The position numbers and the translations under genes are program-made. A DNA stretch of 64,000 nucleotides, taken from Mayamaea pseudoterrestris (lineage: Eukaryota > Bacillariophyta > Bacillariophyceae > Sellaphorales > Sellaphoraceae). The stretch spans positions 310,001-374,000 of the forward strand of contig BROI01000028.1 of assembly GCA_027923505.1 (NCBI GenBank). The letters run 5' to 3'. Shown piece by piece: positions 19,739-29,969 of this stretch. The first letter of the stretch is position 1. Every line of letters begins with the position of its first letter. The notes beneath the pieces were generated by a model. The model was not told where the DNA came from and did not search any database. It saw nothing but the letters and a program-made list of their open reading frames with translations.

Positions 19739-20678
19739 ATGAATCTAAGATTGGCTCTACTGGGCCTTGTGGCTGCCAGTAGCTGCTGCAATGTCGCAGC
19801 CGCCTTTACGCCCAAGGCCTTTGTACCGCAGCCAAAGAAATTGGTGACAACATCATCATCGACCGAGCTCTGGAGACCATCGTCAGCGACCAGCATGGTG
19901 GCGGGAGGAGCCGAGCGTGGCATGCAGGAGGAATACTATGATGGTAAGTATATTGTGTTGGGATCTGGGGGGAACGACACATGTGATCGACCTGCCTGCA
20001 AATGGAATTTCTATAGTCGCAGCTGACATTCATTCACACTCTTTTCGTCCTCATTGCACAACAGGCGTCCGCATTGGCCCACCTCCCGATCTTCCATCAT
20101 TGTTATTGCACAATCGCATCGTCTACATTGGTATGCCTCTCGTTCCCGCCGTGACGGAACTCATTATTGCCGAGCTCTTGTATTTAAACTACGAGTCCAC
20201 CACCGATCCCATTACCATGTACATTAACAGCAGCGGCACCACGACCGCGGATGGCCAAGCCGTCGGATTCGAAACGGAAGCCTTTGCGATTGCCGACGTG
20301 ATGAAGTACGTGCGACCTCCCGTACATACGGTTGCCTTGGGGCAAGCTTTTGGCGCGGCTGCCATGCTGCTCGCCCAAGGCAAGCGAGGACAGCGGTTCG
20401 CCTTGCCAAACGCGACGATATTGTTGAATCAGCCAAAGTCTATGGCGAGAGGACAAGCGGCGGATATTGCCATCAAGGCCAAGGAAGTGGCGCATAATCG
20501 TCGACAAACGTGTGAGCTGATTGCGCAGGCGTGCGGCAAGCCAGTGTCGACCGTCATTGAGGACTGCTCGCGCGTCAAGTACTTGCAGCCATATGAGGCT
20601 GTCGAATATGGACTGATTGATCAAGTGATTGAGAATGAGTCGCTGGCAGTCAAGCCTTCATTCATGTCTAGACTTTGA
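19739..20678 (+). CDS. Plastid ClpR-type (non-catalytic) Clp protease subunit
   Basis: Exons 19739-19943 and 20065-20678 with a 121-bp intron (GTAAGT..AACAG) give 272 aa. The N-terminus (LGLVAASSCCNVAAAFTPKAF) is a signal peptide with an AAAFTP cleavage motif, so plastid import is likely. The Clp fold is clear: YINSSGTT, FAIADVM, RFALP, and EYGLIDQVI. The catalytic triad is lost. The nucleophile motif GQAAS(M/I)G reads GQAFGAA here, with Gly at about 165 in place of Ser, and the His motif '(I/M)HQP' reads LLNQP, with Asn at about 190. MYINSSGTTTADGQAVGFE closely follows the plant ClpR2 pattern. It should be a structural subunit of the plastid ClpPR ring that works with ClpP and ClpC. Confidence 0.88.
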
Positions 20679-20749
20679 TAAAACTAAATAGTAGTTGCAA
20701 CACACCACGTTATTCAGAGTACTTCACTTTCTGATATCGACCACTTCCT

Positions 20750-21878
20750 TTACACGACCATTTTTGGCTTGCCGTCCGCTCCAATTTCAAAAAAGAATCC
20801 TTCACTCTTGGCAATGGCATTCATCTTTTGCGCCATGACGGCGCGAGCCTCCGCCGACTCTTTTTTGGGATCAATCTTGCTTGCTTCCGCCGTCTTGCTC
20901 TTGAAGAATTGCAAGTAAGCATCCTTGACAACATCACCCGACGCTTTCGTGCCCTTGAGCGACGCAATCGCATTCGCCAGACTCCTTTTCTTCAAGTCGG
21001 CCGAACTGAGAAACTGCGACGTGACTCCGGCAGTCGCCTCCTCCATCAGGGAATGCTTGGCCTTTTCCGTCATGTTGGCTTCCTCGTTTTGAATAATGGT
21101 TAGCATGCGCTCCATTTGCGATTTGAAGTCGTAGAGTGGCTTGATTTTGCCAGCCTCGTTGAGCATGTCGTAGGTTTGAAGCTTGAGTTGCTTGATTTCC
21201 TCGGCATCCTGCACCAAGCGAGACTGGAACTTGATATCGTCAATCTTGTCCTGCAGCATGTGAATGACTTCGTCCTCCACCTTGTTGTGCTCCTCAATGA
21301 GGCGGTCGCCTTCCGCCGAAAGTGCCTCGTAGATGGCGCCTCCGAATTGCTTGTAGACAATGGCCGTAAAGGCAATAAAGCAGGCGGCAAGCTGAGGTAT
21401 GAGAAAAGAGTGGAATATAAAGTATAGTTGGTCAGTACGAATTAAAATCTAGCAATCGTCTTTCATGCACAACCTAAAACACAATTATACACACCTGCAC
21501 TTCCTCATTGACAACGATCCATTCATATTTCAATGCTGGAACGGCAAAGGCCAGTCCAAGAGGCACGCTGTAAATGGGCTCCCACTTGAAACCACTGGCA
21601 TCGCTCGGCGCAACCGCCACTGTTTTGGTTTCCTCCTCGCGCAAGGTCGTGGCGTGGAACAAGCGACTGTTTGCATTTGGAACGCTGTCAAATAAGAAAA
21701 GGCAATAAATCCATAAATAGTTAGCAGAAGAAGAACGACGATAGTGCAGAGACGCCGTTGACTCTGTCCGTCGTCCGTCATCGTCATCGCATCCTTCTTG
21801 CGTTTTTGATTCCTACCTTCGTCTCGCCGAGTCGGTCAAGACCTTTCGGGACACTTGATGTGATGCCGCTCTCAACAT
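20750..21878 (-). CDS. Mitochondrial ATP synthase subunit b
   Basis: Peripheral-stalk subunit of the F1Fo ATP synthase in the inner membrane. Three inferred exons: 21878-21817, 21684-21495 and 21391-20750, with introns of 132 and 103 bp, giving 297 aa. Exon 1 encodes a classic presequence, MLRAASHQVSRKVLTDSARR. Exon 2 and the start of exon 3 carry two hydrophobic stretches (YSVPLGLAFAVPALKYEWIV, then LAACFIAFTAIVYKQF) around NEEVQ. The rest is a long charged helix (EEHNKVEDEVIHMLQDKIDD onward), as expected for the stator stalk. The gene ends 71 bp from the ClpR stop. Frames join without stops at both junctions. Confidence 0.8.
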
Positions 21879-22275
21879 GATGATGTCTAATTGTGTAAAC
21901 GATTTGTGCAAGTGGAGCAAGTGGAACAAGAGGCGAAGGGATTGCTGGTTGGCTCGATTCGATCGCGGATCGACGATGGCGGCGTTGAACCTTAAGTAAC
22001 TTGGGGTTTTCATGATCGCGAAATCCTCGGCACGCGCACAAAATCCACGAGGCGCTTTCGACGGCGAGAGAACGCGCTATAGGATTGCATCAACCATCTT
22101 GCTATTCATACAATATAGCAAAGCTTTGGCACAAGACGAGCAAAGGGTAGCGCTAGCGAGACAATTTACAGTTAAGAAATTTTACTCTACAAAGCGCGGC
22201 TTGGCGCATAGCAAACAGACGGACGAAAACGCAGCAATCCATCTTCCATATTGTACTCGCATTTCCTTACTCACC
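21879..22275. other. Divergent intergenic region
   Basis: This 397-bp stretch lies between the ATP synthase b and VPS35 starts. The VPS35 frame stays open upstream to an ATG at 22012, but the codons there look like non-coding DNA. A CAATATAGC element is at about 22110. No other gene seen. Confidence 0.4.
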
Positions 22276-25200
22276 ATGGACAATCAGTCACTAAATTCGC
22301 ATAGCCGCGACTCGCCGGACTGGGGAAGCATGGGCGGAAACTCGGGAGACGGACTTGCCGGTAGTGCTATGGGGAATCCGCCGCAGGGAGTGATAGTGCC
22401 GTCCACCCCGCCGCCCCAGCCACCATCCTACGACGGAGGCGGCGGCATTACGCGCTTTGCGACTCCAGAATTAGTGCAGCAGCAACTACAGCAACAGCAG
22501 CAAGCAGTCTCCTATGCGTCTCCGCAAGCCGCAGCTGGTATGCAGAGCATTCCTATGCAGGGAAGCAGCAATTATGGTGGAATCAAGTCTCCACCACCCG
22601 GATCGTTTGCGGCTCGATCGCAGCAAGCCTATCAGCAGCAGCAACAACAACAACACCAGCAATACGCTCCAAATCAAACCTATGCTGCTGCTAATCCGTC
22701 GCCGCAATACACTTTAGTAGCGAATCCGTCGTCTGCTACTGCCTACGCAGCAAGGTCGCAGGCTAGTTATCAGCAGCCACCGCAGCAAGCAATGGCCTAC
22801 GGCAATCAGCAGCCGACGGCTACTGCTGCCTATGCTGGTCCGCCGCCGCAACAACAATCAGCAGCTCAGTATCAGCAACCGCAAACAATATTGCCGCAGC
22901 AGACTGCACCTGCGCCAAGCACGTCGGGCTCGTTCGCCGCGCGATCGGCGCAAGCTTACGCGCAGCAGCAGCAAGCGTATGCAACGCCGCAGCAGCAACA
23001 CGCGGCGCCGACGCCGTACAATACGCCAAACGTGTATACACCAGCTTCGACGACAACACCCCAGTATCAGCAGCAGCAGCAGTCGAATGTTTATTCGCCG
23101 GCGGCATTAACCAATCAGTCGAATGTGTATGCACCGCCGCAACAGCCAGGACTCTTGTCGCCACGGCCCGAACAAGTGCTACAGCAGCAGCAACAAATCG
23201 CAAGTCCGTATGCTCAGCAGCCGCAGCCTCCAGTATCGCACGTTGTCTCGTCGTCCTCGGACAATTACTCGACGGTGTCGTCCATGCATTCCGTGGCTCA
23301 TTCGACTCTCTTGCAGCAGCACGATCCACATCAGGCGCACCAGCAGTTGCAGCAGAAACTCTTGACCGACGCCACGCGCAAACTGCAGGAGCATGCCTAC
23401 TACATGAAGCAAGCCATGGAGCAAACGAATTTGCCCATTGCTTTGGACCGTGCCGCGCACATGGTGGGTGAACTGGGAGGTCCACCGCATGGGCCGCACC
23501 ATCATCACGTTGGCAGCAACGGCAATGGAGGTCCAGCCAACACGGGGAACGCTGCCAAGCTTGATCCGAAACATTACTATGAGCTTTACATGCGTGTCTT
23601 GGATGAATTGCCGGCATTTGAAGAATACTTGTTGGGCTTGGCCAAGCAGGCGGGCGCGCCCGACTCGATTCAGATTGTCGACACGACGCAAACAACAGTG
23701 GTTCGCACCGCGCCGTATACGATGAAGGAGCTGTACGATTGCACGCAGTACTGTCCGCGTGTCATGTCCCGACTGTATCTGCAGATTGCGGCTGGGTCTG
23801 CCTTGATTCGGAGTGGAGAAGTTTGCGCCAAGTGGGTGCTGCACGACTTGCAGCAGGTGGTTCGCTGCGAGCAGAATCCGATTCGTGGATTGTTTCTGCG
23901 ACATTACTTGCTGACGGCGCTCCGCGACAAGTTGCCCGACACGCCGGCGCCAATGGCGGGTGCTTCTCATTTGGAAACGATTATTGACGATGAGGAGCTG
24001 GAAGGGCAAATTGAGAATGAAGTCATTTCGGAGACTGATCCTGGGAATGTCAAGGACTCGTACGAGTTTATTCTCGACAACTTGAAGGAAATGAACAAGT
24101 TGTGGGTTCGCATCCAGCATTTACCGGGCGAAGGGCGAAACAAGGACGTGAGAAAGCGGCGAGAGCGAGAGCGGAATGATCTTCGCATGATTGTCGGCAC
24201 AAATCTTGTTCGCCTGTCGCAGTTAAAGTGTGTCACGTCCAAGATTTATGGAGAATACATTCTGCCTCAGATATTGGACCATATTGTGGTTTATGGTGAT
24301 CCGCTGTCGCAGGCGTACATGATGGATTGCCTTGTGCAGGTCTTTCCTGACGAATATCATATTGAGACAATGCCGATCCTGCTGAGTGTTTGTCCGAGGT
24401 TACGCGACAAGGTGAATATTCGCACGATTCTACAAGGGCTAATGGATCGACTTGCGAATTATCTGGCGGAAGAGGAGCTGCTTGACGAGACTGATACCAA
24501 CCAAGTGAAGAGGGCACTTGCTCGAGACTCCTTTACATTGTTCGAGGAGTGCATCAGTAAGGTATACAATTCACGTGGTCCAAAACTCACTTCAATGGAG
24601 GTACTGCGACTTCAGGCTGGCTTGCTACAGTATTCTCTTCGATGCTTTCCTGGCAACATGGAGCAAATTGCACATGGTCTCGCTGGTTGTGTGAGAGGGC
24701 TTCGCCAAGCGAATGCGTCGTATGATATTCCAGACGGCACCATGGCTCATGTCCCAGAAGGTGCGCTTGTCATTAAGAATATGGACCTAATGTCCATCAT
24801 TGAATTGGAGAAGATGCTTTCGATTCCCTTGGAATCGTTAGGGTTGCGAGTGCTTGAGCTGGACCCATACAGTGATTTGGCGGCGTTCCTTCCATGGTTG
24901 AATAGGCGCCAACTCGCCTTGAATATGCTTGATGCAGTGACGAAGCGCGGGTCCGCGCCTAAAACTGTCGACGAGATTGAAAAACTGTTTAAAGTTATCG
25001 AACCAGTTCTTATGGATCAGACCGTGGCCCTAACTGGTACACCGACCACAAGCCACTCAATGGAAAATGCGACTAGGCTCATGGCTGGACTCGGCGTTAA
25101 CACAAATCTATCAGAGACATATCCAGCGACCAGCATCGATTCCAATACAAATAGCGAAAGTGCTGGCGTATCCAGACTTATCCATTTATTGTATCATGAC

Positions 25201-26376
25201 GAAACAGACACACAATTTGAGATGTTACGCGTCGCGCAAAAACATTTATGTAAGGGCGGGCCGCAGCGTAACTGGCAATCTCTGGTTGCCGTCGCTTTTG
25301 TGTCAGTCCGCTTAGCCGAGCGCGTGTTCAATCTCGAACAGGGCGCGCGTAGTGCGACAATGCCGGTGGACGATCAGGAGCATAAACTGACTTCGACCGA
25401 CGAGCAAGCAACAGTTACGGTAGAAGCGCCTGAGCAAGAATTGAGTTCCAACAACCAACAAGGTATATTACAGGATGAATCAGAAGTTGCGAGTCTGGAA
25501 GTGAGCAAAACTGACGAACAAGCTCCAGAAAAGGAGGCATTAGAGGTTAGTGGCGCGTCTAAATCGAAAATTGACAATTCGCAGGAAGAAGAAGTAGCGC
25601 AAAATGATGCACGAACGATGAGATCGATTACTTGTCGGAACATTTTCGTGTTCATTCAAGAAACCATTGATATGATTGCGAAAGCAAATGCTGAAGCCGC
25701 ATTGAAGCTGTTTCTTGAAATGGCGCTAGCGGCAGATGGACTCTTAGCCCGAACAATGTCAGCTACAAATACAATCGATTACTCGTTCATTGCGTACGAG
25801 TTTCTAACGCAGGCGTTTAGCCAATATGAAGACTCCATTAGCGACGGAAAGGCACAGCATCGCTGTATCAAGCTCATGATTGGAACTCTGTTGGCGTCGC
25901 GTCGATTTAGCAAGGATGAGTACGAGCGACTCATCACCAAGGTAGCTCAGTATTCGGCCAAACTTTTAAAGAAAAATGATCAATGCGAGCTCGTCGCCCA
26001 ATGCGCCCTTTTGTTTTATTCGACCGATGACGAGAAGCGACAAGTCTATAGCAATCCCCAACGGGCTCTCGAATGCTTGCAGCGGGCGTTGAAGCTTGCC
26101 GATGCTTGCACTTCCGCAAACCCTGCCAATGCTTTCTTATTCATTGAGCTTCTGGAAACCTACATTTTCTTTTTCGAGCACAAGAATCCCTCAATTTCGG
26201 CAGCTTACATAACTGGTTTGGTCGCTTTGGTGAAGGAGCACACAGTAAATAGCCAAGATGATTCTCGAGCCATGGCGGAAGTCAAGAGTCACTTCAACGA
26301 AGTTATTCAATTTATAAAAATGAAAAAGGAGGATGAGTTGACAGCTGAACTATTTGCCTCGGTCCTGATTGAATAG
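22276..26376 (+). CDS. VPS35: Retromer core subunit VPS35 with long Gln-rich N-terminal extension
   Basis: Recycles membrane cargo from endosomes to the trans-Golgi or surface as part of VPS26-VPS29-VPS35. ATG in CACCATGG; 1366 aa in one exon, against about 800 in animals, yeast and plants. Residues 1-355 are a low-complexity Gln/Ala/Pro/Tyr-rich region with repeated (S/A)FAARS.QAYQQQ units. The VPS35 solenoid starts near 360 with TDATRKLQEHAYYMKQAMEQ. The usual VPRLYLL motif that binds VPS26 is changed to CPRVMSRLYLQIAAGS (about 494). Further blocks such as NPIRGLFLRHYL, CPRLRDKVNIRTIL and LFEECISKVY are well kept. An acidic, Gln/Glu/Ser-rich insert (about 1020-1112) interrupts the C-terminal half. 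No frameshift is seen, so the extensions look genuine. Confidence 0.92.
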   Translation: MDNQSLNSHSRDSPDWGSMGGNSGDGLAGSAMGNPPQGVIVPSTPPPQPPSYDGGGGITRFATPELVQQQLQQQQQAVSYASPQAAAGMQSIPMQGSSNYGGIKSPPPGSFAARSQQAYQQQQQQQHQQYAPNQTYAAANPSPQYTLVANPSSATAYAARSQASYQQPPQQAMAYGNQQPTATAAYAGPPPQQQSAAQYQQPQTILPQQTAPAPSTSGSFAARSAQAYAQQQQAYATPQQQHAAPTPYNTPNVYTPASTTTPQYQQQQQSNVYSPAALTNQSNVYAPPQQPGLLSPRPEQVLQQQQQIASPYAQQPQPPVSHVVSSSSDNYSTVSSMHSVAHSTLLQQHDPHQAHQQLQQKLLTDATRKLQEHAYYMKQAMEQTNLPIALDRAAHMVGELGGPPHGPHHHHVGSNGNGGPANTGNAAKLDPKHYYELYMRVLDELPAFEEYLLGLAKQAGAPDSIQIVDTTQTTVVRTAPYTMKELYDCTQYCPRVMSRLYLQIAAGSALIRSGEVCAKWVLHDLQQVVRCEQNPIRGLFLRHYLLTALRDKLPDTPAPMAGASHLETIIDDEELEGQIENEVISETDPGNVKDSYEFILDNLKEMNKLWVRIQHLPGEGRNKDVRKRRERERNDLRMIVGTNLVRLSQLKCVTSKIYGEYILPQILDHIVVYGDPLSQAYMMDCLVQVFPDEYHIETMPILLSVCPRLRDKVNIRTILQGLMDRLANYLAEEELLDETDTNQVKRALARDSFTLFEECISKVYNSRGPKLTSMEVLRLQAGLLQYSLRCFPGNMEQIAHGLAGCVRGLRQANASYDIPDGTMAHVPEGALVIKNMDLMSIIELEKMLSIPLESLGLRVLELDPYSDLAAFLPWLNRRQLALNMLDAVTKRGSAPKTVDEIEKLFKVIEPVLMDQTVALTGTPTTSHSMENATRLMAGLGVNTNLSETYPATSIDSNTNSESAGVSRLIHLLYHDETDTQFEMLRVAQKHLCKGGPQRNWQSLVAVAFVSVRLAERVFNLEQGARSATMPVDDQEHKLTSTDEQATVTVEAPEQELSSNNQQGILQDESEVASLEVSKTDEQAPEKEALEVSGASKSKIDNSQEEEVAQNDARTMRSITCRNIFVFIQETIDMIAKANAEAALKLFLEMALAADGLLARTMSATNTIDYSFIAYEFLTQAFSQYEDSISDGKAQHRCIKLMIGTLLASRRFSKDEYERLITKVAQYSAKLLKKNDQCELVAQCALLFYSTDDEKRQVYSNPQRALECLQRALKLADACTSANPANAFLFIELLETYIFFFEHKNPSISAAYITGLVALVKEHTVNSQDDSRAMAEVKSHFNEVIQFIKMKKEDELTAELFASVLIE

Positions 26377-26497
26377 CAAGTATGTGCTGGTGACGGCGTC
26401 ATGCAAGCAGTAGCAAAGTGTACTATCTTAGTAGTTGAATGAGAAAATTTGAACAATAATGTCAAGCTATACATGAAATGCAACGAATGTACATGAT

Positions 26498-27838
26498 CTA
26501 TATTGCAAAAGAGATTGTAGCCTGCTCGCGCGTCCACTCGCCCGAAGATGACCCTGTCACAAGTTTGGCGACTCCGATGGCGGTACTACCGTCCGGACCC
26601 TGTCCAGTATAATACATACGAAGGGAGCCATCGTCAATTCTCAGAACATGCGGAGATCCCACTCCAGCAAAGTCCCATGCATCAGGTCCGTCACCGACGT
26701 CTAGTGCTATCCCATTTTTGCTCCACGATTTCGTGTCGCGCGAAGTTGCCTTCATTATTCGGTGCTTATTGTCTTCTGGCGATACACCTTCATAGTACAT
26801 GGTCCACGAGCCCTTCTCGTTCCATTTGCCGGACGACTCGTCAAAATCAGCGTCTCGAATGACGCAACAACGAGCAATTCCCGCACTGTCCAAACCTGCA
26901 TCGTCGGGCCGCAAACAAACTCCTGCCTTTTGCCAGCGAAAGCCATCCCCTGAAACGGCGCGAGCAATACATTTTTCCTTGGTATCTTTCATCATTGTGC
27001 TGTAATACATGAGGAAGGCTTCGTCCTTGGGCGCATCCAAATTGACTACAACTTCTGGCCACGCGCAGTAAAGCTCCTCCGGCATGTTCTTTGGTGGTGT
27101 ATTGTCCTTCACATTTGGATCACTCAGATCGTGTGGCACCATGACTGCTCCTGTTGGATCATCTCCTTCCACGCGACCCCAGCTAATCCCATCTTGACTA
27201 ATGGCGACGCCAATGCGCATCTTCATGCCTTGAATGCTGGCGTCCTTGACGGACTCTGGGGCACTAACCATGTAGTCTGCTATTTTCGAATCTTCATAGT
27301 TGCCACCCATGAAATACATCAAATACACTCCACTCTCTGACAGTACAGCCGGCGTGGACATTGGTAGCAAAACATTCCCCAGTCCAACATGGGAAGTATC
27401 AAAGGACCACCAGGACTCCTTGTTCAACCCGAGACTCACTCCTGGCGTATCCTCGCTTGCGCTCCCCTCCTCATCCTTGACCCAAACCAATCCATTCTTA
27501 GATGTCGCTCGTCCAATGCGTCCCGTGGATAATGGCGGCAGAGTCGGCACGTCCATTTCCTTGGATCGTCCATGGAACCACATGACGTACTCGATTTCAG
27601 AGTCGCCAGCGTCACGGGCGTACCGATGGACGCGGGCATTTCCCACCTTCCAGCTATCAAATTTTTCGGCAGAGGAGGAAGGCTCCAGCACAATGTTATT
27701 ATTGACGGCGGCGTGTAATGGGGCGAGCCTTGATGTATGGCGGTTGTTTCCAATTTGTGTTTGCGTCCAAGCGTCTGTGACAGCCACCAAGTAGCTCAAG
27801 ACTATTGATAATGGGAGCAGACATCTGACTTGCAACAT
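26498..27838 (-). CDS. Five-bladed beta-propeller glycosidase-like protein (arabinanase/invertase fold)
   Basis: A 446-aa single-exon gene. The N-terminus (LLPLSIVLSYLVAVTDAWTQ) is a signal peptide ending in TDAWTQ; Trp at the cleavage site is also accepted in diatom plastid presequences, so plastid or secretory targeting is possible. The body repeats blade-like elements of the GH43/GH32/GH68 fold: YVMWFHGRSKE, NGLVWVKDEEG, SGVYLMYFMGG, DGISWGRVEGD, EAFLMYYSTMM, GSWTMYYEGV, GSLRMYYTGQG. Similar proteins of unknown substrate occur in plant plastids. The catalytic acids cannot be assigned by eye. It is convergent with VPS35 (121-bp gap). Confidence 0.7.
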   Translation of the reverse strand: MLQVRCLLPLSIVLSYLVAVTDAWTQTQIGNNRHTSRLAPLHAAVNNNIVLEPSSSAEKFDSWKVGNARVHRYARDAGDSEIEYVMWFHGRSKEMDVPTLPPLSTGRIGRATSKNGLVWVKDEEGSASEDTPGVSLGLNKESWWSFDTSHVGLGNVLLPMSTPAVLSESGVYLMYFMGGNYEDSKIADYMVSAPESVKDASIQGMKMRIGVAISQDGISWGRVEGDDPTGAVMVPHDLSDPNVKDNTPPKNMPEELYCAWPEVVVNLDAPKDEAFLMYYSTMMKDTKEKCIARAVSGDGFRWQKAGVCLRPDDAGLDSAGIARCCVIRDADFDESSGKWNEKGSWTMYYEGVSPEDNKHRIMKATSRDTKSWSKNGIALDVGDGPDAWDFAGVGSPHVLRIDDGSLRMYYTGQGPDGSTAIGVAKLVTGSSSGEWTREQATISFAI

Positions 27839-28229
27839 GTTGTGGTAGATAATGTTGTATATTTAATCAGTTTAGCAAGACAATAGTCGAATAGGGCTGG
27901 TTGGTAAGGTTTGGCATGAGATCTAAAAATGATGCGGAAATTCTGTCGCGCAAACTTCAACAAGGCGATCTTACAGGCTTATGTGCTACTTGGCAGTGAG
28001 CAATGTTTGTTTGTTTAGCTCACTACACCATGCATAACAATGCCGGTCAACAGATACATCCAACACAATAGTCATGCATTAGCAGTCTTCTATTGTCTTA
28101 TCATAGCTGGCGAACTGCGATCCGTTGCAAAGCTTTGGCAGCAGCGACGGCGTCGAATATGTTTTCGTTTCGTGAAGCTACAAATACAATTAGACGGCGC
28201 TTTGAATAGCAGTAGGTATATGGACTGAT
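27839..28229. other. Intergenic stretch, no gene seen
   Basis: This 391-bp stretch lies upstream of the propeller gene and downstream of the RRF gene. Only short open frames without recognisable motifs were seen. Confidence 0.4.
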
Positions 28230-28907
28230 TTACACTGTCATGACCTCCTTCTCTTTGGCTGCGACGATATTGTCAACATCCTTAATGTGTTTGTCCGTCT
28301 GCTTTTGCACAGCGTCAAGGCCGTCCTTCATTTCGTCCTTGCCCAAGCTTCCATCCTTCTCCATCTTTTTGATCTTTTCCTGTCCATCTCTCCTTATATT
28401 TCGGATTGCGACTTTTCCCTCCTCGCCAATAGCCTTGCAGTTCTTCAACATGTCCTTTCGGCGATCCTCTGTCATTTCAGGAATGTTGATTCGAATGACA
28501 TTGCCGTCGCTGTTGGGAGTCAGTCCCAAGCCCGCTTCAATGATTGATTTTTCAATAGCATTCATTTGTGTCTTGTCGTAAGCGTCCACGAGGAGTTGTT
28601 GCGCCGTAGGAACGGAAATGGTTGCCATTTGATTGAGCGGAGTTTCGACGCCATAGTAGTCCACCTTGACTCGGTCCAACATATTTGCTGACGCCCGACC
28701 AGTCCTTACAGTGCTGAGATTTTGTTTCACAGAGTCGACTGACTTTTTCATGCGCTCATCCGTATCCTTGGTGATGTCTGTGACGGAAACGGCGCTACCA
28801 GCCGTGTCGGAGAAGAGACAGAAGGGAGCTCGGCGATGAACGTGTTGCGACACGAATGCAAAAGTCTCGGATGCGCAAAGTAGAGAAAGTAGTACAATTG
28901 AAATCAT
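28230..28907 (-). CDS. Plastid ribosome recycling factor
   Basis: Splits the 70S ribosome after termination, together with EF-G. The chosen ATG gives 225 aa: signal peptide MISIVLLSLLCASETFAFVS, where TFAFVS is an ASAFAP-type site, then a short transit region and the RRF domain (about 45-225). Family blocks are clear: MKKSVDSVKQNLSTVRTGRAS, YYGVETPLNQMATI, RINIPEMTEDRRKDM, RNIRRDGQEKIKK, KHIKDVDNIVAAKEKEVMTV. An in-frame ATG at 28982 would add 25 residues before the signal peptide and is less likely. Confidence 0.92.
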   Translation of the reverse strand: MISIVLLSLLCASETFAFVSQHVHRRAPFCLFSDTAGSAVSVTDITKDTDERMKKSVDSVKQNLSTVRTGRASANMLDRVKVDYYGVETPLNQMATISVPTAQQLLVDAYDKTQMNAIEKSIIEAGLGLTPNSDGNVIRINIPEMTEDRRKDMLKNCKAIGEEGKVAIRNIRRDGQEKIKKMEKDGSLGKDEMKDGLDAVQKQTDKHIKDVDNIVAAKEKEVMTV

Positions 28908-29082
28908 GGTTGCTAATGAACTGAAAAAGTCGCTTCGTAGAGACAGTTTTGTGGTGGCCACTCGCACGAGCAGCAGTTTCATCGAACATCAACGCGGCGG
29001 AAAGGAATCCGGTCACACACATTCGTCAGCAGGTTGAAACCAATGCGACATGTGAAGTTGGTACCATGAATTGCACCGAGGG

Positions 29083-29967
29083 ACCGGGGTCAAGGGGGAT
29101 AAATTTACAGGGTGTGCATCGAAGTTGGCGCCACAATTTTACTGTGAATTTTAACTGTACAAACTGTTAGGGTTTGACGATCTTGAATACTATGTAGCGA
29201 CCATTGGGTACCGGATTGAAACGCTGTACCGCTAAGACTTTTGCAAAATTCTACACAAGTCGAGGAACTGCCGTCGATAGCACCGCGATAAAGAACGTAA
29301 AAGGATCCCTTCAAATTCACCTTTTTAAGCCTTTGTTTGATCTATAACTTTGCAAACAGTCATTATATGCTAGTGAAAGCATTACTGTCAAGTTAAAATA
29401 GGCCAGCTTTTAGTTTTGAGGTCATGTATCGTACCCCACACACGTGGAAGAATTGCCTTGACGGACAACGCAAAAGCACACTATAACAACCATTCCCATG
29501 GCCTACTACGCATGTGTTTCCTCAATTATTGGTATCTGATGTGCCGATTGTTTCAAAACGATTATTATTGTTACAATTTCTATTCGTACGACATGGCAGG
29601 AGCCAGACATTGATGGCACATTGAAGCATCTGGGATCAAGTTTATGACTCTTTCTATAAAAACGTTTACGTCCCAAGGTCATATACTTTGATAGTGTAGG
29701 TTGAGGATGCGTCATGCAGCCATTGTCATGTTTTAAATGAAGGAAAAAGCACTTGCAATGCACCTGAATTACAGCGATGGTACTCTGAAACGGATGAAGA
29801 GTGTGTAGAATTTTGCACAACACGGGCATCGCGTGAAAAATAGTGTACAATTCTCTATAGTAACAGCTGTTTTGTATTTAACAAATCGTGGTGAAAAGGT
29901 CGCTACATAGGGTTGGCCGAAATTGTGACGTTGCACACCCTGTAAATTTATCCCCCTTGACCGGGGT
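29083..29967. mobile_element. hAT-like non-autonomous foldback transposon (MITE-type)
   Basis: An 869-bp element (29091-29959) is bounded by perfect 28-bp terminal inverted repeats starting CAAGGGGGATAAATTTACAG (29091-29118 and 29932-29959). It is flanked by an 8-bp target duplication ACCGGGGT (29083-29090 and 29960-29967). Imperfect inverted arms continue inward: CTATGTAGCGACC at 29190 and its complement near 29898, TGCAAAATTCTACACA at 29242 and its complement near 29808. It has no transposase coding potential. An 8-bp duplication and a CA(A/G)GG end point to the hAT superfamily, which is an inference. Confidence 0.8.
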
Positions 29968-29969
29968 CT

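Noticed and set aside
22012-22275. Upstream extension of VPS35 by 88 codons
   Set aside because: The ATG at 22276 has an excellent context (CACCATGG) and the upstream codons have no coding character; they fall in the divergent promoter.
22820-24120. Two long minus-strand open frames inside VPS35
   Set aside because: They are the complement of the CAG-rich and conserved VPS35 coding DNA and show no family features.
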